Source of the DNA: Parcubacteria group bacterium
GTDB taxonomy: Bacteria > Patescibacteria > ABY1 > Buchananbacterales > UBA6539
Reading direction: 5' to 3'
Length of the DNA: 64,000 bases
NCBI GenBank assembly: GCA_002687175.1
Contig: NYZP01000034.1
Location: forward strand, 47,242 to 111,241
A model generated the notes under the pieces. The model searched no databases. It was given only the letters and a program-made list of their open reading frames with translations, and was not told the origin of the DNA. The position numbers and the translations under genes were made by a program. Below, piece after piece: positions 46,705 to 54,361 of the stretch. Within the stretch, counting starts at the first letter, position 1. Every line of letters starts with the position of its first letter.

Positions 46705-47334
46705 ATGAAAATTATAATTTTTGGTCCCCAAGGTTCAGGCAAGGGGACTCAAGCAGAGCTTATCGCCAGAAGACAAAATTTGCCTTATATATCAACTGGC
46801 GATATTTTTCGTTATCATATCGAAAACAAAACTGACTTAGGTCAAAAAGTGACTGACCATATTAATCAAGGTCACTTAGTGCCTGATGACCTAACTAATG
46901 AAATAGTCCAAGGCAGAATCAATCAACCAGATTGTGCTGTTGGTTTTGTCCTCGACGGTTATCCCAGGAATAAAAATCAGTCAGACTTTTTAGCCAACAT
47001 TGCTAAAATTGATTTCGCCATTGTTATTGAAATAACTGATGTCGAAGCCGTTAAAAGATTAAGTGATCGTTTGGCTTGTAAATGTGGACTAAGTTATCAT
47101 CTTAAGTTCAATCCGCCACAAACGGAAGATGTTTGCGATAAATGTGGTGGTGTTTTATTTAAACGAGATGACGATAAACCAGATGCCATTAAAAAGCGTT
47201 TGGAGATTTATCATCAGGAAACAGAGCCACTATTTACTATTTATAAAAATCAAGGTGTTTTACATCAAGTGGATGGTTCAGCATCAATCGATGATGTTTA
47301 TGAAAAAATTGAAGCAATAATAATTAAAAAATAA
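46705..47334 (+). CDS. adk: Adenylate kinase
   Basis: Adk interconverts AMP, ADP and ATP. The P-loop GPQGSGKGTQAELIA, the AMP site STGDIFR and LDGYPRNKNQ are present. The LID domain contains ACKCG and VCDKCGG, a four-cysteine zinc site as in Gram-positive enzymes. It has 209 aa. Its last base overlaps the map start (TAATG). Confidence 0.96.
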   Translation: MKIIIFGPQGSGKGTQAELIARRQNLPYISTGDIFRYHIENKTDLGQKVTDHINQGHLVPDDLTNEIVQGRINQPDCAVGFVLDGYPRNKNQSDFLANIAKIDFAIVIEITDVEAVKRLSDRLACKCGLSYHLKFNPPQTEDVCDKCGGVLFKRDDDKPDAIKKRLEIYHQETEPLFTIYKNQGVLHQVDGSASIDDVYEKIEAIIIKK

Positions 47335-48110
47335 TGAATACTATTAAAAAACCGGAAGAGGTTCAAACTATTCGTCAGGGTGGAAAGATATTGGCAAATA
47401 TTTTAGCTCAGTTGGTTGATAAGGCAAAGCCAGGAGTTAGAACAATTGAGCTCGATGAATTGGCTGAAAAGTTAATTTTAGAAAGTGGCGGCATCCCAGC
47501 TTTTAAACACTATCATGATAAACCAGAAGATACGCCATATCCCTGTACTATTTGTGCTTCAGTTAATCACCAACTTGTTCATACACCAGCCAGTAATTAC
47601 GAGTTAAAAGAGGGTGACATTCTAAGCATTGACATTGGTATGAAATATCCTAAAGAAGGCGGTTTATTTACTGATATGGCGGTAACCATACCAATCGGTA
47701 AAATTCCCGAATCAACTCAAAAATTACTTGATGTTACCCGTGAGTCTTTAGTCAAAGGTATTGCTCAAGTTAAACCGGGTAACTACATTTCTGATATTTC
47801 TAAAGCGGTACAAAATTATGTTGAACCTTTTGGTTTTTCAATAGTTCGTCAATTAGTTGGACACGGTGTCGGCTATCAGGTTCACGAAGAGCCAAGAGTA
47901 CCTAATTATTTTAATTCCAAACAACCAGTGGTTGAATTAAAGGAAGGAATGGTAATCGCCATTGAGCCAATGGTGAATGTTGGTGATCCGGCCGTTAAAA
48001 CAGACAGTGATGGCTTGACTATTGTACCAGTTGACGGTAGATTGTGTGCCCATTTTGAACATACCGTAGCTGTTACCAAAGATGGCTTCCAAATATTAAC
48101 TGATAAATAG
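47334..48110 (+). CDS. map: Methionine aminopeptidase
   Basis: MetAP removes the initiator methionine. The pita-bread fold residues are visible: the substrate histidine in NHQLVHT, metal ligands in LSIDIGMKY and FTDMAV, GHGVGYQVHEEP, and the final glutamates in IAIEPMVN and CAHFEHTVAV. It has 258 aa. It is overlapped with adk, so the two are coupled. Confidence 0.96.
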   Translation: MNTIKKPEEVQTIRQGGKILANILAQLVDKAKPGVRTIELDELAEKLILESGGIPAFKHYHDKPEDTPYPCTICASVNHQLVHTPASNYELKEGDILSIDIGMKYPKEGGLFTDMAVTIPIGKIPESTQKLLDVTRESLVKGIAQVKPGNYISDISKAVQNYVEPFGFSIVRQLVGHGVGYQVHEEPRVPNYFNSKQPVVELKEGMVIAIEPMVNVGDPAVKTDSDGLTIVPVDGRLCAHFEHTVAVTKDGFQILTDK

Positions 48111-48111
48111 T

Positions 48112-48543
48112 ATGGCCGTTTTAGGCATCGATTATGGCGCCAAGAAAATTGGTTTAGCTAAATCCGATGAAGAACAAAAATTTGCCCTACCATTAGAAAT
48201 TTTGTATAACAGTGGTAAAACAGAAGTATTAGATCATCTAAAAAATATTTGTCAGCAGTATAATATTAAAACGATTGTCATCGGAGTACCAGTTAGCTTG
48301 CATCAAGGTGAAAAAAAAACGTTTTGGCGGCAAAAGGATCTACAAAATAAACAGATGAAAGAGGTTTTAGGGTTTGTTAATTGGCTTAAGGATAATATTA
48401 ATCTACCCATTGAAATTGAAGATGAACGGCTGACTACAAAAATGGCCAATGGCCTACGTAAGGATTTGGTTAAAAAAGGACATGATGATGCGGTGGCGGC
48501 AATGTTAATTCTCCAATCCTATCTTGATAAGGTTAATCTATGA
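48112..48543 (+). CDS. ruvX: YqgF/RuvX-type Holliday junction resolvase
   Basis: This RNase H-like fold has 143 aa. The first acidic site is in LGIDYGAKKIGLAKSD, the second in IEDERLTTKMAN, and the third in HDDAVAAMLILQSYLD. The family is linked to Holliday-junction resolution and to 16S rRNA 5' processing. The stop overlaps the recO start (ATGA). Confidence 0.9.
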   Translation: MAVLGIDYGAKKIGLAKSDEEQKFALPLEILYNSGKTEVLDHLKNICQQYNIKTIVIGVPVSLHQGEKKTFWRQKDLQNKQMKEVLGFVNWLKDNINLPIEIEDERLTTKMANGLRKDLVKKGHDDAVAAMLILQSYLDKVNL

Positions 48544-49100
48544 CTTATCAAACTCAAGGTATTATTTTAAAAATTACTGATCATCGAGAAGTTGATCAGC
48601 TTTTTTATATCTATACACTTAGCCAAGGTAAAGTCGTTGCTATTGGCAGAGGGACTAAAAAAATTAAAAGTAAACTTAACAGTAATTTAAAACAGCTGGC
48701 AGTAGTTGATTTAATGATCGCGGACGGTAAAAATTATAGCCATATTGCTGGAGCCACAGTTAATAAAAATTTTAACAATATCATTACCGATTTAAAGAAA
48801 ATTATTTTAGCCAGTTTTGCTTTAGAGCTAGTGGAAAAATTTACTAAAGTTGACCAGCCTGATGAAAAACTTTTTGGTTTAGTTGTAAAATATTTTGATA
48901 TTTTAAATAGTAATTCTTTTGAAGAAAAAGATTGGCAGATTATTCGACAGGCTTTTGTGATTAAGTTACTGGCAATTTTAGGATTTGCTCCAACGCCCGA
49001 GATTATGGCGGACCACAAAAAACTGGACTATTTTTTAAAAGAGCAATTAGATTCAGAGTTACAAACGGAAAATTTTTTTGCTAAAATGTCCAAGTCTTGA
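48540..49100 (+). CDS. recO: DNA repair protein RecO, short form
   Basis: RecO anneals DNA and helps load RecA with RecR. The N-terminal OB-fold is clear: MTYQTQGIILKITDHREVDQ and LYIYTLSQGKVVAIGRGTKK-like residues. The helical part ends at 186 aa, shorter than the usual 230-250, and no zinc-finger cysteines are present. The promoter of the next cassette overlaps its stop codon. Confidence 0.87.
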   Translation: MTYQTQGIILKITDHREVDQLFYIYTLSQGKVVAIGRGTKKIKSKLNSNLKQLAVVDLMIADGKNYSHIAGATVNKNFNNIITDLKKIILASFALELVEKFTKVDQPDEKLFGLVVKYFDILNSNSFEEKDWQIIRQAFVIKLLAILGFAPTPEIMADHKKLDYFLKEQLDSELQTENFFAKMSKS

Positions 49101-49125
49101 CAGTATCATTTAAACATGCTAATAT
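49097..49125 (+). promoter_or_regulatory. Promoter of the ankyrin cassette
   Basis: TTGACA (49097-49102, overlapping the recO stop), a 17-base spacer and TAATAT (49120-49125). Confidence 0.85.
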
Positions 49126-49142
49126 AATAAAAATACAAAAAA

Positions 49143-49216
49143 GGTTGTCCTTTGACAACAATCAATCAACGGTTCAATCCGTTATCATCTAACGGCTATG
49201 GCCGTTATTTTTTTTG
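49143..49216 (+). terminator. Attenuator-like leader of the ankyrin gene
   Basis: Hairpin GTTGTC-GACAAC (49144-49159) is followed by AACGG (49168-49172), CCGTT (49179-49183) and the terminator AACGGC-tatg-GCCGTT (49191-49206) with eight T. CCGTT can pair with either AACGG, so antiterminator and terminator exclude each other. No clear leader peptide was found; a TTG frame (49145-49192) has no single-residue run. Confidence 0.7.
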
Positions 49217-49316
49217 GAACTCATAGCATACCCTGTTTAGAAGGGCAGGAAATTAAGAAAACAAGACTATAATGAGTAAAACAGTGGGAGATACCAGTAA
49301 TGGGGAAGGAACCAGC

Positions 49317-49841
49317 ATGACAATAGAACAAGAGTTACTCGCTTTGCGGAGAGAACAGTTCGATGAAGAAATTTTTCGAACATTTGAAGGCGTGCCAAGG
49401 GAAGATACCTTGAGAAACCAGGAACTTGTCAACGCCACAGGGTGTTTGAACTGGACACTGCTTCACAAAGCGATAATGCGCGGAACCATTAAGTCTATCA
49501 GGTTCTTATTAGAGCGTGGGGCTAACGTTAATGTCAAGGATGGGCAAAGCCGTTTTCCAATACACCTAGCGGTTCAACACCAGTCTCTGGAAGTAGTCCA
49601 ACTGCTAGTTGAATACGGAGCTGACGTTAAGACTCCAACCGGCGGACTCTGGGGAACACCTTTGGATTGTGCTCGGTCCCAGTATATTAATAAGCCTGAT
49701 ATTGCTCTTTGGCTCGAGTGGGCTATATTCTGTCCAACGTTTTTACTAATCTTGATGGTGTTCTCTGAATGGGCAGTAACGGTCGTCACAGATGACCAAC
49801 GCCATCAGGTTAGATCAACTGCTGAACCAGCGGTTGTCTAA
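49317..49841 (+). CDS. Ankyrin-repeat protein with C-terminal membrane helix
   Basis: Residues about 40-130 hold two to three ankyrin repeats: LNWTLLHKAIMRGTIKSIRF, LLERGANVNVKDG, FPIHLAVQHQSLEVVQLL and VEYGADVKTPTG. A hydrophobic segment (WAIFCPTFLLILMVFSEWAV) near the end likely anchors it. Ankyrin repeats mediate protein binding and in host-associated microbes sometimes reach host targets, but no export signal is seen. ATG 49317 with GGGGAAGGA six bases upstream is preferred; ATG 49272 would add 15 residues. It is a single-gene cassette with its own attenuator. Confidence 0.7.
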   Translation: MTIEQELLALRREQFDEEIFRTFEGVPREDTLRNQELVNATGCLNWTLLHKAIMRGTIKSIRFLLERGANVNVKDGQSRFPIHLAVQHQSLEVVQLLVEYGADVKTPTGGLWGTPLDCARSQYINKPDIALWLEWAIFCPTFLLILMVFSEWAVTVVTDDQRHQVRSTAEPAVV

Positions 49842-49865
49842 ATTTCCTGTGGTGGGTATCCAGAT

Positions 49866-49899
49866 AGGGCTTTGTGCATCTCGCGCATTGCCCTTTTTT
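49866..49899 (+). terminator. Intrinsic terminator
   Basis: AGGGC and GCCCT enclose a TGC…GCA inner stem and are followed by a T run. Confidence 0.85.
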
Positions 49900-49926
49900 C
49901 TTTTAAAATATACTTATTTACTTATA

Positions 49927-49955
49927 TTGACAAATATAAAAATGTTTGATACTGT
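49927..49955 (+). promoter_or_regulatory. Promoter of the PyrB-PyrI-like gene
   Basis: TTGACA (49927-49932), a 17-base spacer and TACTGT (49950-49955). Confidence 0.8.
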
Positions 49956-49970
49956 TTAGCCAGAGGAGGG

Positions 49971-50054
49971 TTGTTAAGAACTTTGACAACCTGTAGTAAG
50001 CGGCTTGCAGGCCGTTTGTTTTTTTGAGAAAAAGCGGCTATTCCGTTTTTTTTT
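49971..50054 (+). terminator. Tandem leader terminators (candidate pyrimidine attenuator)
   Basis: Hairpin GTTGTT/GACAAC is followed by AAGCGGC-GCCGTTT with TGTTTTTTT, then AAAAAGCGG-ctatt-CCGTTTTTTTTT. A Shine-Dalgarno-like AGAGGAGG near 49962 precedes a TTG frame (49983-50024; MTTCSKRLAGRLFF) that runs through the first terminator and stops in its T tract, as the pyrBI leader peptide of Escherichia coli runs through its terminator. The peptide is speculative; the tandem terminators are clear. Confidence 0.65.
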
Positions 50055-50119
50055 GCCCAAGACAAGAGTTTAACCCCGGTACGAATTGCAGTAATATAAA
50101 CCTTTGGAAGGAGGTTAGT

Positions 50120-51919
50120 ATGGTAGTACCTAACATAGCGGAAAGAAGAAGACATTTCTTTACGTTAAACCAGGAGGACATGGGACCTGACAGGGAGTCT
50201 GCCCGTAAGCAACTTGCCCATTACATTCTGTCTGGACTGCAGCATGCCGTTTATGTGATGCAGGGTCCACAGACTAAAATACCACCGCTCGAAGAGGATT
50301 TTAATCCAATTGTTGTTCATCTTTTTGAGGAAGGAAGTACCAGAACAGATGTGTCCAATCGGGTAGCCGAAATTAGAAAAGGCTGTCATGTTATGCCCTT
50401 GGTCGTTAACATGAGTTCCTTGATTAAGGGTGAAGTTCTAGAAGACACTGCAGACACCCTGGCTGGTTATCAGATCTCTTCGTTAGTGCTCAGAACCAGT
50501 ACCTTGGGAGCGGCCAGACATATAGCTCATACGACTGAAGAGCTTGAAGGGCCTGAAAATTGGATTTATCCAGGATTTTCAGTTATTTCTGGTGGAGAAG
50601 GTCCTTTGACTCATGCTCAGCAAGTAGTCCTTGATTTGACTACTATGTTTACCGAAGACGGTTTTGCCGACAAAGGTATCCATATTTTGAATATGGATCA
50701 GTGGCAGGAGTTAGATAAGGCCTTGAAGTCTGAGTCTACTGAGGCATTGCTTGAACGAATTTGTCAGTTTATTGATGAACTACGAATTTGTTATGTCGGT
50801 GATTCAAAGAATAGTCGGATTGTCAGCTCAGCCATACATTTGGCCGAATACTTTGACATTCACTATCTGTTCGTCGGACCAAAACAGTTGCGTATTGATG
50901 AAGGATCAATCAGTCATATCAATGCGGAACCGTCTGATCGTTTGACTGATGCTATGTCCTGGCCTCGGATTTATGCTCTGCGGACACAACTTGAACGTTT
51001 GACTGGTACGCCTGACGCCCCAGGGCAGATGACGGAACGTGATGCTATCGCGTTGATTAAGGAATTCTTGCTGGGCCATGATTTTCTGAGTGCTTACGAC
51101 GGCAAGGTTTACCATGCTCGTCCTCGTGATGGCAAACATCCAATGATACCCTTGGAAATCAAGGATCAGAGATTATATCCAGGAATACGCTACATGACTC
51201 AAAGTTTTATGGGGCCACCAACGCGTATGGGTATTTTCCAAACCTGCCATGATAGTAGACATTTGAAAACAACCTTGATACCAGCACCATCAATGGATGA
51301 GAGTAATATCATCATTCATAGTGATCCGTCAGATACCTGGAATGCTCATCAGACAGTTCTGAATGGAAAATACCGGGATCGGCCGATGACCTTTATGTCC
51401 ATTGAAGATGGTGAAGCTCAGGATCGTCTTGAAGATGATCGAGTGGGCATACATCACCAATTAAACTATGAGTTAGGTGTGTACGCCGGCAGAAAAGGCC
51501 CCGTGTCTGTCCATAGCGGTTTGTGGTCAGTTGATCGAGAGGTGTACAAAGGTACGATTGCTATTTTTGGCGCTTATGCTCCTCCGTTGGCCGCGGCAAT
51601 TCACGGTTTAGTGTCACCTGGAGTAAGGTTCAGTATTATGAAAAAAACTGAGCTTGGTCCAAACGGTGAGGGAAGTTACCAGCGGGTTGAATATCCGTTG
51701 CCGGAGTTTGTTGAAGGCTTTGACTGCCTTGAGCCAAGATGTATCACTAACCGTACTGGTACGGCCAAGTGCATTCACCGGGTTACTGGTAAAAAAGGTG
51801 AGGTTGATGGTGATAATTGGCCTAAGGTGGGAATGGAATGTGTATCTTGCGAGACAAGAAATACTGCTCGTGAGGTTGTGATGCATAAGTATGGCTCGCT
51901 TGTTCGTAAAATATCCTAG
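50120..51919 (+). CDS. PyrB-PyrI-like fusion protein (aspartate carbamoyltransferase-like plus regulatory-chain-like)
   Basis: This is a 599-aa protein. Residues 45-300 follow aspartate carbamoyltransferase: EEGSTRTDVSNRVAEIRKG (carbamoyl-phosphate loop), SSLIKGEVLEDTA (Ser and Lys from the neighbouring subunit), LRTSTLGAARH, EGPLTHAQQVVLDL, VGDSKNSRIVSSA and PRIYALRTQLERL. The C-terminal part resembles the regulatory chain: IAIFGAYAPPLAAAI and a zinc-type set CLEPRC … ECVSC. The middle about 200 residues are unassigned. Many catalytic residues persist, but HPTQ is HAQQ, so activity is uncertain. A Shine-Dalgarno GGAAGGAGG fixes the start. It is a single-gene cassette with a leader attenuator. 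Confidence 0.68.
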   Translation: MVVPNIAERRRHFFTLNQEDMGPDRESARKQLAHYILSGLQHAVYVMQGPQTKIPPLEEDFNPIVVHLFEEGSTRTDVSNRVAEIRKGCHVMPLVVNMSSLIKGEVLEDTADTLAGYQISSLVLRTSTLGAARHIAHTTEELEGPENWIYPGFSVISGGEGPLTHAQQVVLDLTTMFTEDGFADKGIHILNMDQWQELDKALKSESTEALLERICQFIDELRICYVGDSKNSRIVSSAIHLAEYFDIHYLFVGPKQLRIDEGSISHINAEPSDRLTDAMSWPRIYALRTQLERLTGTPDAPGQMTERDAIALIKEFLLGHDFLSAYDGKVYHARPRDGKHPMIPLEIKDQRLYPGIRYMTQSFMGPPTRMGIFQTCHDSRHLKTTLIPAPSMDESNIIIHSDPSDTWNAHQTVLNGKYRDRPMTFMSIEDGEAQDRLEDDRVGIHHQLNYELGVYAGRKGPVSVHSGLWSVDREVYKGTIAIFGAYAPPLAAAIHGLVSPGVRFSIMKKTELGPNGEGSYQRVEYPLPEFVEGFDCLEPRCITNRTGTAKCIHRVTGKKGEVDGDNWPKVGMECVSCETRNTAREVVMHKYGSLVRKIS

Positions 51920-51938
51920 ATTTTTTTAGGGATATCAT

Positions 51939-51971
51939 AGTGGTAGATGATAAAGTCTGCCACTTTTTTTT
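51939..51971 (+). terminator. Intrinsic terminator
   Basis: AGTGG…AGA pairs with TCT…CCACT and is followed by eight T. Confidence 0.82.
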
Positions 51972-52006
51972 AAAAAAAATCCGGAGAGATCATATAGTCT
52001 CTCCGG
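51972..52006 (-). terminator. Intrinsic terminator of the minus-strand gene
   Basis: On the minus strand, CCGGAGAGA and TCTCTCCGG form a perfect 9-bp stem followed by a run of T. Confidence 0.87.
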
Positions 52007-52026
52007 GTGGTGAATGGCTTGTTGGA

Positions 52027-52326
52027 TTAAGGTGCATTGCTGTCGCCCCAAAGACCGGAACGACATGTGTAAACGAAGATGAATATCCTCCCGTCATCGG
52101 GAAGATCAATAACTTGCTGGGTCTTATAACCCTCCTCATGCTTGACATCGTGTATACCATTTATCCTTCCCCCTCCTTCCGTTAGGAGTAGTCTGAACTG
52201 TTCTTCGTTTACTTCTAGGGGTCCATTCCCGTTCATTCTGTGCCGCAAAGCACGTTCTTTCAACTGGTCTACCGGACTTTGAACTACCAAATCGACGCTG
52301 TTTTCCCCATCAGTTTCTTCTTTCAC
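52027..52326 (-). CDS. Small orphan protein on the minus strand, 99 aa
   Basis: I do not recognise this soluble, charged protein. It reads KEETDGENSVDLVVQSPVDQ at the start, with NEEQFRLLLTEGGGRINGIH and the C-terminal strands GRIFIFVYTCRSGLWG. The case for a real gene is the signals: a consensus promoter, an AGGAGG Shine-Dalgarno eight bases before a GTG start, and a perfect terminator, the same cassette layout as other accessory genes here. The alternative GTG at 52335 overlaps the Shine-Dalgarno and is less likely. Confidence 0.6.
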   Translation of the reverse strand: MKEETDGENSVDLVVQSPVDQLKERALRHRMNGNGPLEVNEEQFRLLLTEGGGRINGIHDVKHEEGYKTQQVIDLPDDGRIFIFVYTCRSGLWGDSNAP

Positions 52327-52431
52327 TGTTATCACCTCCTTTCATAAGAGGATTTTGGGGTTTAACTCAGCCCTCTGAAGGGTCTCATTAAACTAAAAAT
52401 ACACTGGCAAGCCATTTACCATGTAGACTTT

Positions 52432-52460
52432 ATCCTACATTATATTACTAGGCCTGTCAA
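52432..52460 (-). promoter_or_regulatory. Promoter of the minus-strand gene
   Basis: On the minus strand, TTGACA (52460-52455), a 17-base spacer and TAGGAT (52437-52432). The 105-base leader holds a nine-codon frame (MVNGLPVYF) of doubtful meaning and no terminator. Confidence 0.75.
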
Positions 52461-52525
52461 GCCTAAAAAACATTAGATATTTGTTAAATTTTATTTAATT
52501 TTAGTAGAAAATTTTATTTTTTGAG

Positions 52526-52554
52526 TTGTCAAATTAGTGAAAAAATTGTATTAT
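52526..52554 (+). promoter_or_regulatory. Promoter of aspS
   Basis: TTGTCA (52526-52531), a 17-base spacer and TATTAT (52549-52554). Confidence 0.72.
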
Positions 52555-52589
52555 TAATACGTTATTTTACTAATAATTTATTATTTTTT

Positions 52590-54032
52590 ATGGAGCGAAC
52601 GGTAATTTCGGAGGTAGCTAACAAAGCAGGCGAAAAAGTAAAAGTAGCTGGTTGGGTTCATTCCCGTCGGGATCATGGCAAGATAATTTTTATTGATTTA
52701 CGGGATCGAACTGGTTTATTACAGGTGGTTTTTAGTCCAGATAATGCCGAGGCTTACAAATTAGCTGATGAACTAAGGCCAGAATTTGTGATTGAGCTGG
52801 AAGGGGAGATAGCTAAAAGACCAGAACAATTAGTTAATCCTAAAATTATTTCCGGTATTGTAGAAATGCAAGGCGAAAAATTGGAAATTTTAAATAAGTC
52901 CGAAACACCACCTTTTGAGATTGATAAAGATACCAGTAAAGTTAATGAAGAAACACGATTAAAATATCGTTATTTAGATCTACGTTCAGAACGAATGACC
53001 AACAATATGCGTTTACGAAATAAGTCATTACTGTTTATTCGTAACCAGCTCGCTAAACAAGGCTTTACCGAGATTCAAACACCTATTTTATCTAAATCTA
53101 CCCCTGAAGGTGCTCGTGATTATTTAGTGCCTTCTAGGCTACATCCAGGTAGATTTTTTGCTTTACCTCAATCACCACAACAGTACAAACAACTTTTAAT
53201 GGTGGCTGGTTTTGAACGATATTTTCAAATTGCTCCCTGTTTTCGTGATGAAGACGCACGAGCAGACAGAAGTCCCGGGGAATTTTATCAACTTGACTTA
53301 GAGATGTCTTTTGTCAGTCAAAATGATATCTTAAATTTGATTGAAAAATTATTTACGGCAATGATTAAGGAGATTTTTCCTGATAAAAAGTTTACTACAG
53401 AACAATGGCCAAGACTAAACCATGATGATGTGATGAAAGAGTACAAAACTGACAAACCAGATTTACGAAAAGATAAAAAAGACCCCAATGAACTGGCCTT
53501 TGCCTGGATTGTAGATTATCCGTTATTTGTCCCCCAGACCGAAGAAGATCATTTCCATGGAGCCGGAGATAAATTCGCTCCATCACATCATATGTTCACT
53601 GCTCCTAAGGAGGAAGACATACCTATGTTGGACAAGGATCCATTAAAAGTAAAATCTTATCAACATGATTTAGTACTTAATGGTTACGAAGTTGGTGGTG
53701 GCAGTATCAGAATTCACGATCCAAAAATTCAGGAAAAAATATTTGATTTGATTGGTTTTTCGGCAGAACAAAAAAAACAGTTTGCTCATCTACTTAAAGC
53801 TTTTGAATATGGCGTTCCACCTCACGGTGGTATTGCCCCAGGGATTGACCGGTTATTAATGGTTATTACTGGTGAACCAAGTTTGAAAGAGTTAATTGCT
53901 TTTCCGTTAACCGGCGATGCTCGTGACCCTTTAATGGATGCTCCGTCAGATGTTGATGAGAAACAGCTTAAAGATGTACATATAAAAATTAGAGAAGAGG
54001 ATAAAAAATCTTCCACGGAAGAAAAACAATAA
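52590..54032 (+). CDS. aspS: Aspartyl-tRNA synthetase lacking the GAD domain
   Basis: This class II synthetase charges tRNA-Asp. The bacterial-type anticodon OB-fold is GWVHSRRDHGKIIFIDLRDR, motif 2 is FRDEDARADRSPGEFYQLD and motif 3 is GIAPGIDRLLMVI. It has 480 aa, against about 590 usually. The sequence passes from KPDLRKDKKDPNE directly to LAFAWIVDYPLFVP, whereas standard bacterial enzymes have the roughly 130-residue GAD domain there. ATG 52590 lies 36 bases after the -10 box. Whether it also charges tRNA-Asn depends on gatCAB or asnS elsewhere in the genome. Confidence 0.94.
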   Translation: MERTVISEVANKAGEKVKVAGWVHSRRDHGKIIFIDLRDRTGLLQVVFSPDNAEAYKLADELRPEFVIELEGEIAKRPEQLVNPKIISGIVEMQGEKLEILNKSETPPFEIDKDTSKVNEETRLKYRYLDLRSERMTNNMRLRNKSLLFIRNQLAKQGFTEIQTPILSKSTPEGARDYLVPSRLHPGRFFALPQSPQQYKQLLMVAGFERYFQIAPCFRDEDARADRSPGEFYQLDLEMSFVSQNDILNLIEKLFTAMIKEIFPDKKFTTEQWPRLNHDDVMKEYKTDKPDLRKDKKDPNELAFAWIVDYPLFVPQTEEDHFHGAGDKFAPSHHMFTAPKEEDIPMLDKDPLKVKSYQHDLVLNGYEVGGGSIRIHDPKIQEKIFDLIGFSAEQKKQFAHLLKAFEYGVPPHGGIAPGIDRLLMVITGEPSLKELIAFPLTGDARDPLMDAPSDVDEKQLKDVHIKIREEDKKSSTEEKQ

Positions 54033-54033
54033 A

Positions 54034-54348
54034 ATGAAATTATCTGCTTTACAAAAATATATTTTAAAGCAGTCGATCCAATCCAAGGATAAAATTGTTT
54101 CTAAATCAATTTTAGAAAAGTTTTATATCGGAAAAAAGAAAAAACCTAGCCCCAAGGATGTTATTACCATTATTACTAAAAGTGTTGATCGATTAATTAA
54201 AAAAGAGTTGGTTATTGGTTATGGTTGGAAAACACCCCATAAGTGGTATATCAATAAAGTGCGGTTGACTCCCAAAGGAAATAAAGTTGCTAAAAGTTTA
54301 CTAGGTATTCAACAAAAATTACCTTTAAAAAGCAAAAAGTCTAAATAA
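54034..54348 (+). CDS. Small basic winged-helix-like protein
   Basis: This protein has 104 aa and is rich in lysine. YILKQSIQSKDKIVSKSILE, a helix TIITKSVDRLIKKELVIGYG and the strand pair KWYINKVRLTPKGNKVA are what a winged helix would show, with the wing reading VRLTPKG as in many DNA-binding proteins. It follows aspS by one base. DNA or RNA binding is an inference from fold appearance and charge. Confidence 0.55.
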   Translation: MKLSALQKYILKQSIQSKDKIVSKSILEKFYIGKKKKPSPKDVITIITKSVDRLIKKELVIGYGWKTPHKWYINKVRLTPKGNKVAKSLLGIQQKLPLKSKKSK

Positions 54349-54361
54349 TTAATACAAAACT

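Noticed and set aside
50024..50120. TTG-initiated extension of the PyrB-PyrI-like gene
   Set aside because: The extension reads through the second leader terminator; the Shine-Dalgarno points to ATG 50120.
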